From the NCBI RefSeq assembly GCF_000513195.1, contig NZ_CBVI010000012.1:1-64000 (forward strand): a stretch of 64,000 bases of DNA, read 5' to 3'. Shown piece after piece: positions 37,880 through 46,700 of the stretch. Position 1 is the stretch's first letter. Each line of letters begins with the position of its first letter. The DNA comes from Bacteroides timonensis (GTDB taxonomy: Bacteria > Bacteroidota > Bacteroidia > Bacteroidales > Bacteroidaceae). The notes beneath the pieces were generated by a model, which was not told where the DNA came from, searched no databases, and worked only from the letters and a program-made list of their open reading frames with translations. The translations under genes and the position numbers were made by a program.

Positions 37880-38494
37880 TTATAAAGCTTTTGCGAACGC
37901 ATCAAACATGCACGACCAGGATGAAGCCCCGGAATCCGCGTACCCGATAGAGCGTTCGCCATAATTACGGGCACGTCCGAAGTTTGCCTTCATTTCTTTG
38001 GTAGCTTCAGCACCTTTCACAGCTGCTTCGGCACCCGCTGTCAGAATAGCCTTCACATCAGCAGAATCACAAGCCTGAATGGCTTCCACCGCCGGTATCA
38101 GGGCATCCATCATTGTTTTATCTCCCAGTTTTGCTTTTGTTTGTTTTCTCACACCTTCAAGTCCACCTGCAAACATAGCTTTTACACCTGCCACATCCAG
38201 TTCGGTACCTTCCGCATGGTCGCTCATTCCCAGGAAGAATCCCCCCAGTAAGGTACTGGTCGAACCGCTGATTTCAAGCATCAGGTTAAAACTCATATCA
38301 TTCAGCATCGACTTAAATTCAGTGCCCTTATCAGCCGTAGCAACAAGAGCGGACATGGATTGAACGATAGCTGTTCCATGGTCGCCATCTCCCAATACCG
38401 CATCCAGTTTTGAAAATTCATCGGAGCGCTCCGTAATGCACACCAGCGCATTACGAAGCATCTTCTTGAAATCATCTATAGTCAGTTTATCCAT
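37880..38494 (-). CDS. dhaL: DhaL-type kinase subunit (ADP/ATP-binding)
   Basis: 204 residues, all-helical. The Mg-nucleotide motif 'LDAVLGDGDHGTAIV' (about 27-41) supplies the three Asp ligands of DhaL. Further typical pieces are 'ISGSTSTLLGGFFLGM', 'GDKTMMDALIPAVEA' and the C-terminal 'GRARNYGERSIGYADSGA'. DhaL phosphorylates the ketose held covalently by DhaK. No DhaM or PTS phosphoryl donor is encoded in the operon, so ATP may be the direct donor, as in two-subunit DhaKL kinases of other pathways. It begins 3 bases after the DhaK stop, implying coupled translation. Confidence 0.92.
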   Translation of the reverse strand: MDKLTIDDFKKMLRNALVCITERSDEFSKLDAVLGDGDHGTAIVQSMSALVATADKGTEFKSMLNDMSFNLMLEISGSTSTLLGGFFLGMSDHAEGTELDVAGVKAMFAGGLEGVRKQTKAKLGDKTMMDALIPAVEAIQACDSADVKAILTAGAEAAVKGAEATKEMKANFGRARNYGERSIGYADSGASSWSCMFDAFAKAL

Positions 38495-38497
38495 CTC

Positions 38498-39505
38498 TTA
38501 CTTACCGATAGTGGTCCAATAAGGAGCATTAGACATTTTATTATTCAGATAATCTATATGATCGTCATCCAGCAAACCAAGAATCATTTGGAAACCAGCT
38601 TGTTCCTGAACAGTCAACAACTCACCGATACGGGCGGCAGCCACTTCGATACCGGCATTTTCCAACACCTGATGAGCTTTGCGATAAACGATATTCATCT
38701 CCATGTGCGTAGTTGCCCCTACACCGTTAATAATTAACAGAGCCTTGTTACCGGCTTTCGGCTGTAGCTTCTTCATCAGCAAACCAATCATTTCTTCGGC
38801 TGTTTCATCGGCAGAAACCAGTTGCTTGCGACCGCCTCCACCTTCTCCATGCTGCCCCATACCGATTTCAATTTCACCGTCCGGAAGGTCGGAGATGGTC
38901 ATGCCGTTTTGCGGATGGGTACAAGACTTCATAGCCACTGCCAACGTAGCCAAGCGTGCATTGAAACGTTCACCTATTTCAATAATCTCGTCCAGTGACT
39001 TACCTTCTTCAGCGGCAGCTCCAACTATCTTGATCAAAGGAATACAACCTGCCAGACCACGACGATCTTCATCCGGTGCATCCAGTCCGGCACTGATATC
39101 ATCGTGCGTTAAGATAGTCTTGACCTTAATACCGGTACGTTCAGCCAACTGGCATGCCATGTTTGCACTCATGATATCACCGGAGTGGTTCAACACCACA
39201 AGCAAGATACCGGCCTCACGTTTGAACATCTGCAAAGCCTGGAACAAGCGTTGCGCACCCGGAGCAGCAAAAATATCACCGACTACAGAACAGTCCAACA
39301 TTCCGTCGCCCACGAAGCCGCTTAATGCGGGTTCATGACCGGAACCACCCAAAGTGATCACAGCTACTTTATCTTCTGCTTTCGCATGTGCACGCACAAT
39401 AATGTTTTCTCCGCCGATGGCTACCTGGTTACTATAAGCCATTACATATCCTTCCAGCAATTCAGCTGTCAGATTATCCGGATCATTTATGAATTTATTC
39501 ATCAT
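38498..39505 (-). CDS. dhaK: DhaK-type kinase subunit (ketose-binding)
   Basis: 335 residues. Motifs of DhaK: 'VITLGGSGHEPALSGFVGDGML' with the substrate-cradling Gly-Ser-Gly-His-Glu-Pro, 'LVVLNHSGDIMSANMACQLA', and 'IGMGQHGEGGGGR' containing His219, the residue that forms the hemiaminal with the ketone substrate. The usual substrate is dihydroxyacetone, but DhaK relatives phosphorylate erythrulose and other short ketoses. It sits next to DhaL and an LsrF-like aldolase, so kinase and cleavage enzyme probably act in sequence on one compound. Confidence 0.93.
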   Translation of the reverse strand: MMNKFINDPDNLTAELLEGYVMAYSNQVAIGGENIIVRAHAKAEDKVAVITLGGSGHEPALSGFVGDGMLDCSVVGDIFAAPGAQRLFQALQMFKREAGILLVVLNHSGDIMSANMACQLAERTGIKVKTILTHDDISAGLDAPDEDRRGLAGCIPLIKIVGAAAEEGKSLDEIIEIGERFNARLATLAVAMKSCTHPQNGMTISDLPDGEIEIGMGQHGEGGGGRKQLVSADETAEEMIGLLMKKLQPKAGNKALLIINGVGATTHMEMNIVYRKAHQVLENAGIEVAAARIGELLTVQEQAGFQMILGLLDDDHIDYLNNKMSNAPYWTTIGK

Positions 39506-39525
39506 AGTTTCTTTCTACTAATTGA

Positions 39526-39843
39526 TTATTTATCAAACTGCATTAACTCCAAAGCAATACCCTCTTCTTCAATGAAAGCAATTGTCAGATTCTCTCCGCC
39601 CGGCATCGGTTCAACTAATACTTTTGCACCTTCCAATTCGGCTGCCAGATCATCGACTTCGTAAGCGATATGCGCTACTTTCTGAATCAATTCAGGCATC
39701 CAGCTGCCTTCTTCGAAACGCAAGTATTCTATCTTATTGGGGCTTTCATTAAAGTTAGTCAGCCATACTTTTAATCCTTCCACATATATCTCACCCGGTT
39801 GCGGTGTAGTGGTCGGTATTCCAAAATGATTAATCTTTCTCAT
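39526..39843 (-). CDS. VOC-superfamily (glyoxalase-like) protein
   Basis: 105 residues, cytoplasmic. Two beta-alpha-beta-beta-beta modules of the vicinal oxygen chelate fold are visible. Likely metal ligands are a His near the N-terminus ('KINHFGIPT'), a His in 'VAHIAYEVDDL' and a Glu in 'IALELMQF'. Members isomerise, epimerise or cleave small metabolites through an enediolate. In this operon it is encoded between DhaK (20 bases downstream) and the cupin lipoprotein. An isomerase step on the phosphorylated ketose, comparable to the LsrG step before LsrF, is a reasonable guess, although LsrG itself belongs to another fold family. Confidence 0.82.
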   Translation of the reverse strand: MRKINHFGIPTTTPQPGEIYVEGLKVWLTNFNESPNKIEYLRFEEGSWMPELIQKVAHIAYEVDDLAAELEGAKVLVEPMPGGENLTIAFIEEEGIALELMQFDK

Positions 39844-39866
39844 GGTATTCTTAATTATTGAATGAT

Positions 39867-40547
39867 TTACAAAGCAGCCTGTCCATTAGTGAAACGCAGA
39901 CCATCGTTATCATGGTAACATGCCCACTCATCTACAATGGCTCCCTCAGGACCGGCCATCATAAAGTGGAAAGTACCCAGTTCTTTCAGACGAAGGACAT
40001 CACCCACATTCTGCTTCACGAAATTCTTGCTTTTGATAGGACCGTGAGATGCCGGAACCGCAGGAGCATTCGGAGTCTCCTCTCCTACTTCGGAGAAGTT
40101 ATAAACCCAGCCGTGATTTACCATCCATGACTCGTGTTTTGCCGGGAATGCCGTTTTTACATGGGCATGTTCCGGAATCATCTGTCCCGGCAACAAATAA
40201 ATAGCATGTGCAAAATAGCCATATTCAGGATCGTTTACCCAAAAGATGCCTCCCATACCTACATTCTCAAAGTCACCCAAACCGAAATCTGTAAACCAGA
40301 TATCTTTCTCCATCAGCGGAGTGTAAGGCACACCATAAAATTCAAACATGTCAAGGAATGCCTTCTTGGCAGCTTCCTGATCAAACTTTCCGTCTTTGTA
40401 GAAGTCAGCGTTCGTGTACTTCTTCTGATACGTTGCCTTTTCTTGTGTCATAACTTGTTCTGCTTTTTTAGATTCTGCCGTACAAGAAACGAATCCCATA
40501 CCGCAGGCGGCAATTAATGCCAGGGTTAATACTTTTTTTAATCTCAT
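39867..40547 (-). CDS. Cupin-domain lipoprotein (sugar-isomerase-like)
   Basis: 226 residues. The signal peptide ends in a lipobox (Gly-Phe-Val-Ser-Cys, Cys about 22). Residues about 70-220 contain a cupin metal site: 'YLLPGQMIPEHAHVKT' followed by 'AKHESWMVNHGWVYNF' supplies two or three His and a Glu, and 'GTFHFMMAGPEGAIVDEWACYHD' gives the later His of the second motif. The pattern resembles D-lyxose ketol-isomerase-type cupins, which interconvert ketoses and aldoses, but this protein is exported and lipid-anchored, which is unusual for a sugar isomerase. It could act on a free sugar in the periplasm before uptake. Confidence 0.65.
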   Translation of the reverse strand: MRLKKVLTLALIAACGMGFVSCTAESKKAEQVMTQEKATYQKKYTNADFYKDGKFDQEAAKKAFLDMFEFYGVPYTPLMEKDIWFTDFGLGDFENVGMGGIFWVNDPEYGYFAHAIYLLPGQMIPEHAHVKTAFPAKHESWMVNHGWVYNFSEVGEETPNAPAVPASHGPIKSKNFVKQNVGDVLRLKELGTFHFMMAGPEGAIVDEWACYHDNDGLRFTNGQAAL

Positions 40548-40580
40548 GTATTTATCTATTTTAATGGTTAATAATCAGCC

Positions 40581-41738
40581 TCAGCAAAGCACTCCCATTC
40601 CTTCTATCTCTATCAGTAGTTCCGAACGGCATACATCGGTTAAAGTATAGATGGCAGGTAAATCGGGGTATCGCTCTGTCACTACTTGCCTTGCTTTTTC
40701 CATATCCTCCCAACGTTTCACATACACGCGGAAGGTGATAGGGGTAGCATTCTCCGTAGCAGGAATACCGGAACGATTGAGGTTATCACGGGATACCAGA
40801 TATTCTATATTCTCCAAGGTAGTCAGGGTTTGCTGTTCAATACCAACGCCTTCCAGACTCTGTTCACCACGAATAGCGGCTGTACCCGATACGTATACGA
40901 AACCATGATCCTCTTTCCATACAGCCTTGGCACGTTCGAACTTCGGAGTGGTCTTTTGAGGAAGAGCTGCATCTTTTTCTCCCAATAATACATTCTGTGA
41001 ATAAGCATGAGCGGCAATCTGCAAAGGATTATCCACTCCAAGAACCCGGACACTTCCATCTTTGCAGAGTAAGGCATCCACATCAATCATAATGCCGCCC
41101 CACTGAGTCCCGATACCGGTAGCAGCCGGATAACCGGTAGTCCACTCCACATCATTATAGAATAGCGAACGTGCATCATTGAAATCCTGATAATGCTGGT
41201 GTCCGGTTGCATCACAGGTTGTTATCTTTTCAATATAGTTCCATTGACGTATGATTGAGGAAACCGGCATACCTTCCGTTTCCAATACCCTGGCTATCTT
41301 GGAGAATACTTCATGAGATTGCTCACGGATACTTTGATGCAACACATCCCCTGTCACGCCGCTTAGAAACAAGCGTTTGCAGCCTTCTCTTTCGATAGTG
41401 ATATAAGGTAAATCCTCCTGCATCCGATATTCAACATGATCTTGCTCTGTCAACTGTATTTCATGCACTTCCATCACCAATCCCATACTCTGAGGAGGTT
41501 GTGCCACATAGCTTACGGAAGGTTGTTTCTTTTTAAAAAGCTCTTTCACTGCTTTCCTGATGCAAGCAAAACGGGCTACATATTCTTCATTATCCATCGG
41601 CGCATCGAATATCACTATACGTACAGGAATATGAATAGCTTTATATTTCGCCAATAGCTGCGCCAACATCACCTTAAAGGGAGCTTTGTCAACCAACAGG
41701 AAATAATGGATAATCTCTATATTTTCGTGTGTAATCAT
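40581..41738 (-). CDS. RidA/YjgF-fold protein resembling FkbO/Hyg5-type chorismatases
   Basis: 385 residues, no signal peptide. The C-terminal half (about 245-385) has a RidA-like pattern ('FVYVSGTAAIRGEQSLEGVGIEQQTLTTLENIEYLV' and a final 'SELLIEIEGMGVL'). The middle contains 'WTTGYPAATGIGTQWGGIMIDVDALL', similar to the active-site region of chorismatases, which are duplicated RidA folds. Those enzymes hydrolyse chorismate to hydroxybenzoate or dihydrobenzoate products. Alternatively it may be an imine/enamine or enol-ester hydrolase acting on the operon's own substrate. I cannot check the chorismate-binding residues individually, so the family is moderately sure and the reaction unsure. Confidence 0.6.
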   Translation of the reverse strand: MITHENIEIIHYFLLVDKAPFKVMLAQLLAKYKAIHIPVRIVIFDAPMDNEEYVARFACIRKAVKELFKKKQPSVSYVAQPPQSMGLVMEVHEIQLTEQDHVEYRMQEDLPYITIEREGCKRLFLSGVTGDVLHQSIREQSHEVFSKIARVLETEGMPVSSIIRQWNYIEKITTCDATGHQHYQDFNDARSLFYNDVEWTTGYPAATGIGTQWGGIMIDVDALLCKDGSVRVLGVDNPLQIAAHAYSQNVLLGEKDAALPQKTTPKFERAKAVWKEDHGFVYVSGTAAIRGEQSLEGVGIEQQTLTTLENIEYLVSRDNLNRSGIPATENATPITFRVYVKRWEDMEKARQVVTERYPDLPAIYTLTDVCRSELLIEIEGMGVLC

Positions 41739-41753
41739 GATCTTTTTATTCTA

Positions 41754-43547
41754 TTAAAGTGAATTCACGTATTCGGCAAGTTCTTCCGCTTCTTTAGCTG
41801 ATATTTTCTTTTCAATACCATGCTTATGTACCGTGAACACTTCTTCCATAGTGGCAGCACGTCCGTCAAACAGATAAGGAGCCGTACGCCAGACTTCACG
41901 CAGTGTCGGAGTGTCCCACCCGTTCTCAAATTCGATATCTTCACCGATGCGGTGCATCTTCATATCCGTATAATAAGGACCGGAATGGCATTCGTCGCAA
42001 TTAAACTTTTCGTAAACCTTACGCCCCCGTTTAGCCTTCTCCGAAAGTTCGCCATTTACCAGATACGGACTGGGAACCGGTTTCAATGACATTAGATACT
42101 CATCCACACACTCTGCAAACTCTTCCGGCAGATCACTGAACTGAATGAGCTTATATCCGGCACGAACAGCTATCTCAGCATGAGCACGAATACCGGAAAT
42201 CATACACGGCGGAGTGACATGGGAGAATAACAGGCTCTTACAATTCTTTGAATTACCAATGCCGTCATTCATCAAATCCCAGTTCATGGCATCCATACGC
42301 GCATCTCCCGGATGGCATCCATTGCACGACTGCCAGTTCTGAAAACAATGTTCCGCATCATTGAAGTATTTCTCACCACGCTGTATTCTGTTCTCCGTAC
42401 GATTCTTCACCATGGCAACCGACTGAACATTTGCCGTATTCAAGTCCACGATATTCAATGTATCAGAGAAATAAGTAGGAACAACAGCCGTTCCGTCCTT
42501 CAGCATCATACAACGCGGTCCATTGCCTACCAACGCTACACGTTTACGCATACCATATAAAAAGCGTAAATCATATGCCAAAGCATCCTTTTGAGGATAC
42601 TGCTCAAACTTCTGAATAAATGCGGGATAATCTATCACACTGACCTCATGGGTACCGGAATGGCTGACCACAATCTTATCATCCGTACACTTCACATCCC
42701 ATATACCTGCCGCACCCCGTTCCGGTTCATCCAGCAACACGGCACCCTCAAAGTTCAGAGTAGCCAGATTAACGATACTGATGGCACTGGTATTCATCCA
42801 GCCCTGTTGCAACTGGGATGTCGGAACCTGAAAACGACCCAGATTATGAGTAACCAGCAAATAACGCCCGTCCGGAGAAAGCGACATTCCACGCAAGGCA
42901 TTACTTCCATTGGCCAGTTGAATATCCTTTATCTTCCGGAAACTATTCATATCAATCACTGATACGCAAGCAGCTACAGTATCTATATCCGCCCGTTGCA
43001 TAGGTAGGAAATTGGTAACAAACAAGTGTTTTCCTTCTTTATCAAAAACAGCAGATTTCGGTTCACGCAATACTTTCACCGTTCTTATCACATTCTTTCC
43101 ATTCTTATCCAACTCTGACACTGTGCCGGCAAACTGGTTGCAAATATATAACTTGCCGTTACCCGCATTTACCAACGGAGCGCAGGCACCGGATGCTGTT
43201 TCCACAAAGACTTTTTCCGAAGGATTGGAAGCCGACAGGAAATAAACACCATTCTTATGTTCACCTGCCACCGTTGCATAAATCTGATCTCCATCTGTAG
43301 CAACTCCGGTAGGGACTTCATCCAGTTCCCACTCTTGCAAGCGTTCTTTATAATCTGATGAATAAATAGAAACCTTCTGAATACCTTTCTGAGATACGAT
43401 CATTCCGGATTTATAAGGAGTAATACCCGTTATAAACAATGGAGTTCCTTCCGGCTGCTCCGTGGAATGAGTAGTAAATGCAAATAGAGATACCACTAAA
43501 AACACAGGCACTATAACCTTTGCGATGCTACGACTTTTATACTTCAT
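41754..43547 (-). CDS. Secreted propeller / di-haem c-type cytochrome (MauG/CCP-like C-terminus)
   Basis: 597 residues from the ATG at 43547, chosen because it begins a signal sequence (MKYKSRSIAKVIVPVFLVVS); upstream in-frame Met codons precede the promoter. Residues about 40-370 form a YncE/lactonase-type propeller ('PKSAVFDKEGKHLFVTNF', 'RGMSLSPDGRYLLVTHN'). The C-terminus carries haem motifs CNGCH at 408-412 and CDECH at 517-521, with 'GRKVYEKFNCDECHSGPYYTD' and 'WDTPTLREVWRTAPYLFDGRAATMEEV', typical of di-haem peroxidase/MauG-like proteins. It is the first gene of the nine-gene operon, 25 bases from the predicted start of transcription. Confidence 0.85.
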   Translation of the reverse strand: MKYKSRSIAKVIVPVFLVVSLFAFTTHSTEQPEGTPLFITGITPYKSGMIVSQKGIQKVSIYSSDYKERLQEWELDEVPTGVATDGDQIYATVAGEHKNGVYFLSASNPSEKVFVETASGACAPLVNAGNGKLYICNQFAGTVSELDKNGKNVIRTVKVLREPKSAVFDKEGKHLFVTNFLPMQRADIDTVAACVSVIDMNSFRKIKDIQLANGSNALRGMSLSPDGRYLLVTHNLGRFQVPTSQLQQGWMNTSAISIVNLATLNFEGAVLLDEPERGAAGIWDVKCTDDKIVVSHSGTHEVSVIDYPAFIQKFEQYPQKDALAYDLRFLYGMRKRVALVGNGPRCMMLKDGTAVVPTYFSDTLNIVDLNTANVQSVAMVKNRTENRIQRGEKYFNDAEHCFQNWQSCNGCHPGDARMDAMNWDLMNDGIGNSKNCKSLLFSHVTPPCMISGIRAHAEIAVRAGYKLIQFSDLPEEFAECVDEYLMSLKPVPSPYLVNGELSEKAKRGRKVYEKFNCDECHSGPYYTDMKMHRIGEDIEFENGWDTPTLREVWRTAPYLFDGRAATMEEVFTVHKHGIEKKISAKEAEELAEYVNSL

Positions 43548-43578
43548 AGTGATTGAATTAAGCTTGTTTTTCACATCA

Positions 43579-43693
43579 CAAAGATAGGGCATCACTGGTC
43601 TGAGGGTTATCAATCGTGTATCATTGACTTGCAATAATGTCTCAAAACAAATGTAGTGAGTATTTTGAGACGGTAGTGGGAATCGTTTGAGAC
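43579..43693 (-). promoter_or_regulatory. Promoter and operator of the cytochrome/LsrF operon
   Basis: Read on the plus strand: CAAAGATA (43579-43586, perfect -7 complement), GGTTATCA at 43605-43612, ACTTG at 43627-43631, GTCTCAA at 43639-43645, and half-sites TCAT 43621-43624 and TCAA 43642-43645, 21 bp apart. GGTTATCA, ACTTG and GTCTCAA recur with identical spacing at 60131, 60153 and 60165. Farther upstream GTCTCAAAA (43639-43647) is mirrored by TTTTGAGAC (43663-43671), and TTTGAGAC recurs at 43686-43693, 22 bp on. Several AraC-type sites are possible. Confidence 0.65.
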
Positions 43694-43721
43694 AAAAAAG
43701 GCGGAAACTCCTTTCCGCCTT
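43694..43721 (-). terminator. Intrinsic terminator of HTCS2
   Basis: Arms 43698-43707 (AAGGCGGAAA) and 43712-43721 pair perfectly around CTCC. On the transcribed strand the stem is followed by TTTTTT (43694-43699, partly in the stem). It lies 17 bases after the HTCS2 stop and overlaps the upstream edge of the next operon's operator region. Confidence 0.9.
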
Positions 43722-43738
43722 AAATCTTATTTTTCATC

Positions 43739-46700
43739 TTACATCTTCTCTTTGTTCGCACTGTTCATCTGTACGAACTCCGTAGGTGTGAACCCATAGA
43801 ACGCTTTAAACGAATTGGAGAAGTAGGAATGACTGTTGAATCCCAACAAAGTTGCCACTTCCGAAACGCTCATATTCGTTTCCTTCAGATAGCGCAATGC
43901 CACCTCCAGGCGCTTATTGCGTATCAGTTCCGTGGGCGAAAGCTCGGATATAGCTTTGATTTTGCGATAAAGATTAGCGCGGCTGATGCCGATCTGGTCA
44001 CAAAGCATCTCTATACCCAGATTCTGGTCAGATATATTCTTCTCAATAATCTCATACAGTTTCTGTGAGAAGCGTTCATCCGCCGAAGTGGTACTTACAC
44101 CCACCACTTCGGGCGAGAAGCGTTTGCCATACAGTTTCTTTAATTGTTCCCTCGACTGCAACAGGCTCTGAATACGTATCCGAAGCACATCCATACTGAA
44201 AGGCTTAATCACGTAATCATCCGCCCCTGCCTCAAAACCTTCCCTTATATGCATCACCATGGAGCGTGCAGTCATCAGTATCACCGGGATATGTCCGATA
44301 CGGATATCATTCTTAATCATGGAGCAGAGTTCAAGCCCATTCCGTTTAGGCATCATAATATCGCTCAGCACCAAATCAGGAAAGAACTGTACCGCCTTGT
44401 CATATCCTTTGATACCGTTTGCCGCTTCAATGATCTCATAGTCATTCTCCAAAGACTTATGTAGGTAATCCCGTACGTCTTTGTCATCTTCCACCAAGAG
44501 AACCACCGGCTTTTTGGATGCTATTTCTCCAATGGGAGATGTTTGCGGTTTCTCCACCGGCTGTGCAAATGCCGTATCGCCAATCGTTTCCACAGGCATG
44601 GAATCCGTCTCTTCCTCTGTGAAAGCTTCACGGGAAACAGGCAGCAGAACAATGAACCGTGCTCCTTCCGTCCCATCTTCCCGGTCTTCAATACGGATCA
44701 CTCCCTTATGCAGCTTCACAATGGAATATACCAGACTAAGCCCGATGCCTGTACCCGGTACATTTACCCCTGACGTTTCAGGTACCCGGTAGAAAGGTGT
44801 GAACACCTTATCCCGTTCCTGCGGTGGGATTCCACAACCGGCATCCACAACCTTCAACATCATATACAGGGCAGAAGGAGCTACTTCCTTTCGATACGAT
44901 TCTTCCAACTCTCCGACAGAAATGCAATCTACTGACATACGTACGTCTTTGCCGGAAGGAGTATACTTGAATGCATTGGACAGTAAATTGAATACGACCT
45001 TCTCAAGCAGCACTTTATCATACCAGGCCTGGAACTCCCGGTCCCGGCAATCCAGTGTGAAAGTGATTTCATTGGTTTGCGCTATCTGATTGAACGCACA
45101 GTAGATCTCCGTAACAAACTCATATACATTATTCTCCGTGACTTGCAATTCCATCGTACCACTTTGGTTTTTCTGCAAGTCCATCAGTTGATTGACCAAT
45201 AAAAGAAGCCGTTGGGCATTTTTATAAATGACCATCAGCTTATCCCGCAGTTCCATAGTCATATCCATCCGCTTCACCAGCTCTTCAAAAGGAGTGATGA
45301 TCAGCGTCAGTGGAGTACGTAGCTCATGGGCGAAATTCGTGAACAGATGCATCTTTGCCTGATGGAACTCTTCCTGTTGCAGTTTCTCTTTCTGCTCCAT
45401 TTGCAGCCTTTCCCGCAAGCGGCGACGGGCATTAAAATAATGGAATATTGCGTAGAACACTCCTATCAGCAATAGTCCATAAATCAGGAAAGCGTACCAG
45501 GTAGCCCATAAAGGTGGTGTAATGACAATCTTCAAAGTTTTCCCCTCCTCATTCCATACCCCATCGTTATTACAAGCCTTGACATGAAAAAGATAGGTGC
45601 CGGGACGCAGATTGGTATAGTAAGCCGTGCTGCGTTCTCCCACATGATTCCAGTCTTTATCATATCCTTCCAATTTATAGGCATACCGGTTCATCTCCGG
45701 ATTGATGAAATTCAACGCTTTATAATTGATTGCCAGATTATTCTGATTATACTGCAAATTGATACCCTCCGTTTCATTAAGCAACCCATTCAAGATTCCT
45801 GTTCCATCATCTGTACGCACCACACGATTATTCACCAGCAGGTCTTCCAATACTATTGGCGGTACAAAACGATTCATCGGCATCTCCGGCGTATAAAAAG
45901 TGATAAAGCCATCATTGCCGGTAAAACACAATGTACCGTCCGGCATGGCTACCCCACCCCGATACGTAAACTCACGCAAATGAATACCATTATTGAATGG
46001 AAAGTTTTTAATCTCCCCGGTAGATGGAGAATAAGAGGAAATACCCTGCAACGAACTCATCCATAGATTTCCATCCGCTCCCTCCAGCAATTTACAAATA
46101 TCCTCTCCCATCAATCCTTCTTTCTCTGTTACCCGGCGAAGCACACCACCACGTTTGTCCAGTTGGAAAATACCGCCTCCATAGGTAGATACCCATACAT
46201 CACCGGATCTGGTTGATAATATGGAAGATATATAGTTACTTGGAATTTGCATTTCCTGTTCCGGTCGAGATGTACGAAATACGGTCATTTCACCTGTACG
46301 GGTATTAAAACGGTATAGTCCGGCAGAACGCATACCTATCAATAACACACCGGGACTCTCTTCTGCCATGCAACGAACGGAAGAGAAGTGCAATTTCTCT
46401 CCTTTCGGTCCGGTAAATTCAGTCTTCCGCTCACCGGCAGGAGTAAAACAAGTCAGTGCATATCCACCTTTTGAAGTTCCTACCCATAAATTACCGTCTG
46501 CATCACGCACAATACCATAAACAGCAAGTTCTATGGGATATTTATAGAATAAAGAAAAACGCCGGGTAGCAAGATCAAAACGATAGACCTCACCCAATAC
46601 CGTACCGCACCAGATACAGTCATCCTCAGCATATACCGTCTTGATAACATTCGAATTATGCACGGAATAACTCTCCTTATCAATCAGGTAAAAGTTTCCC

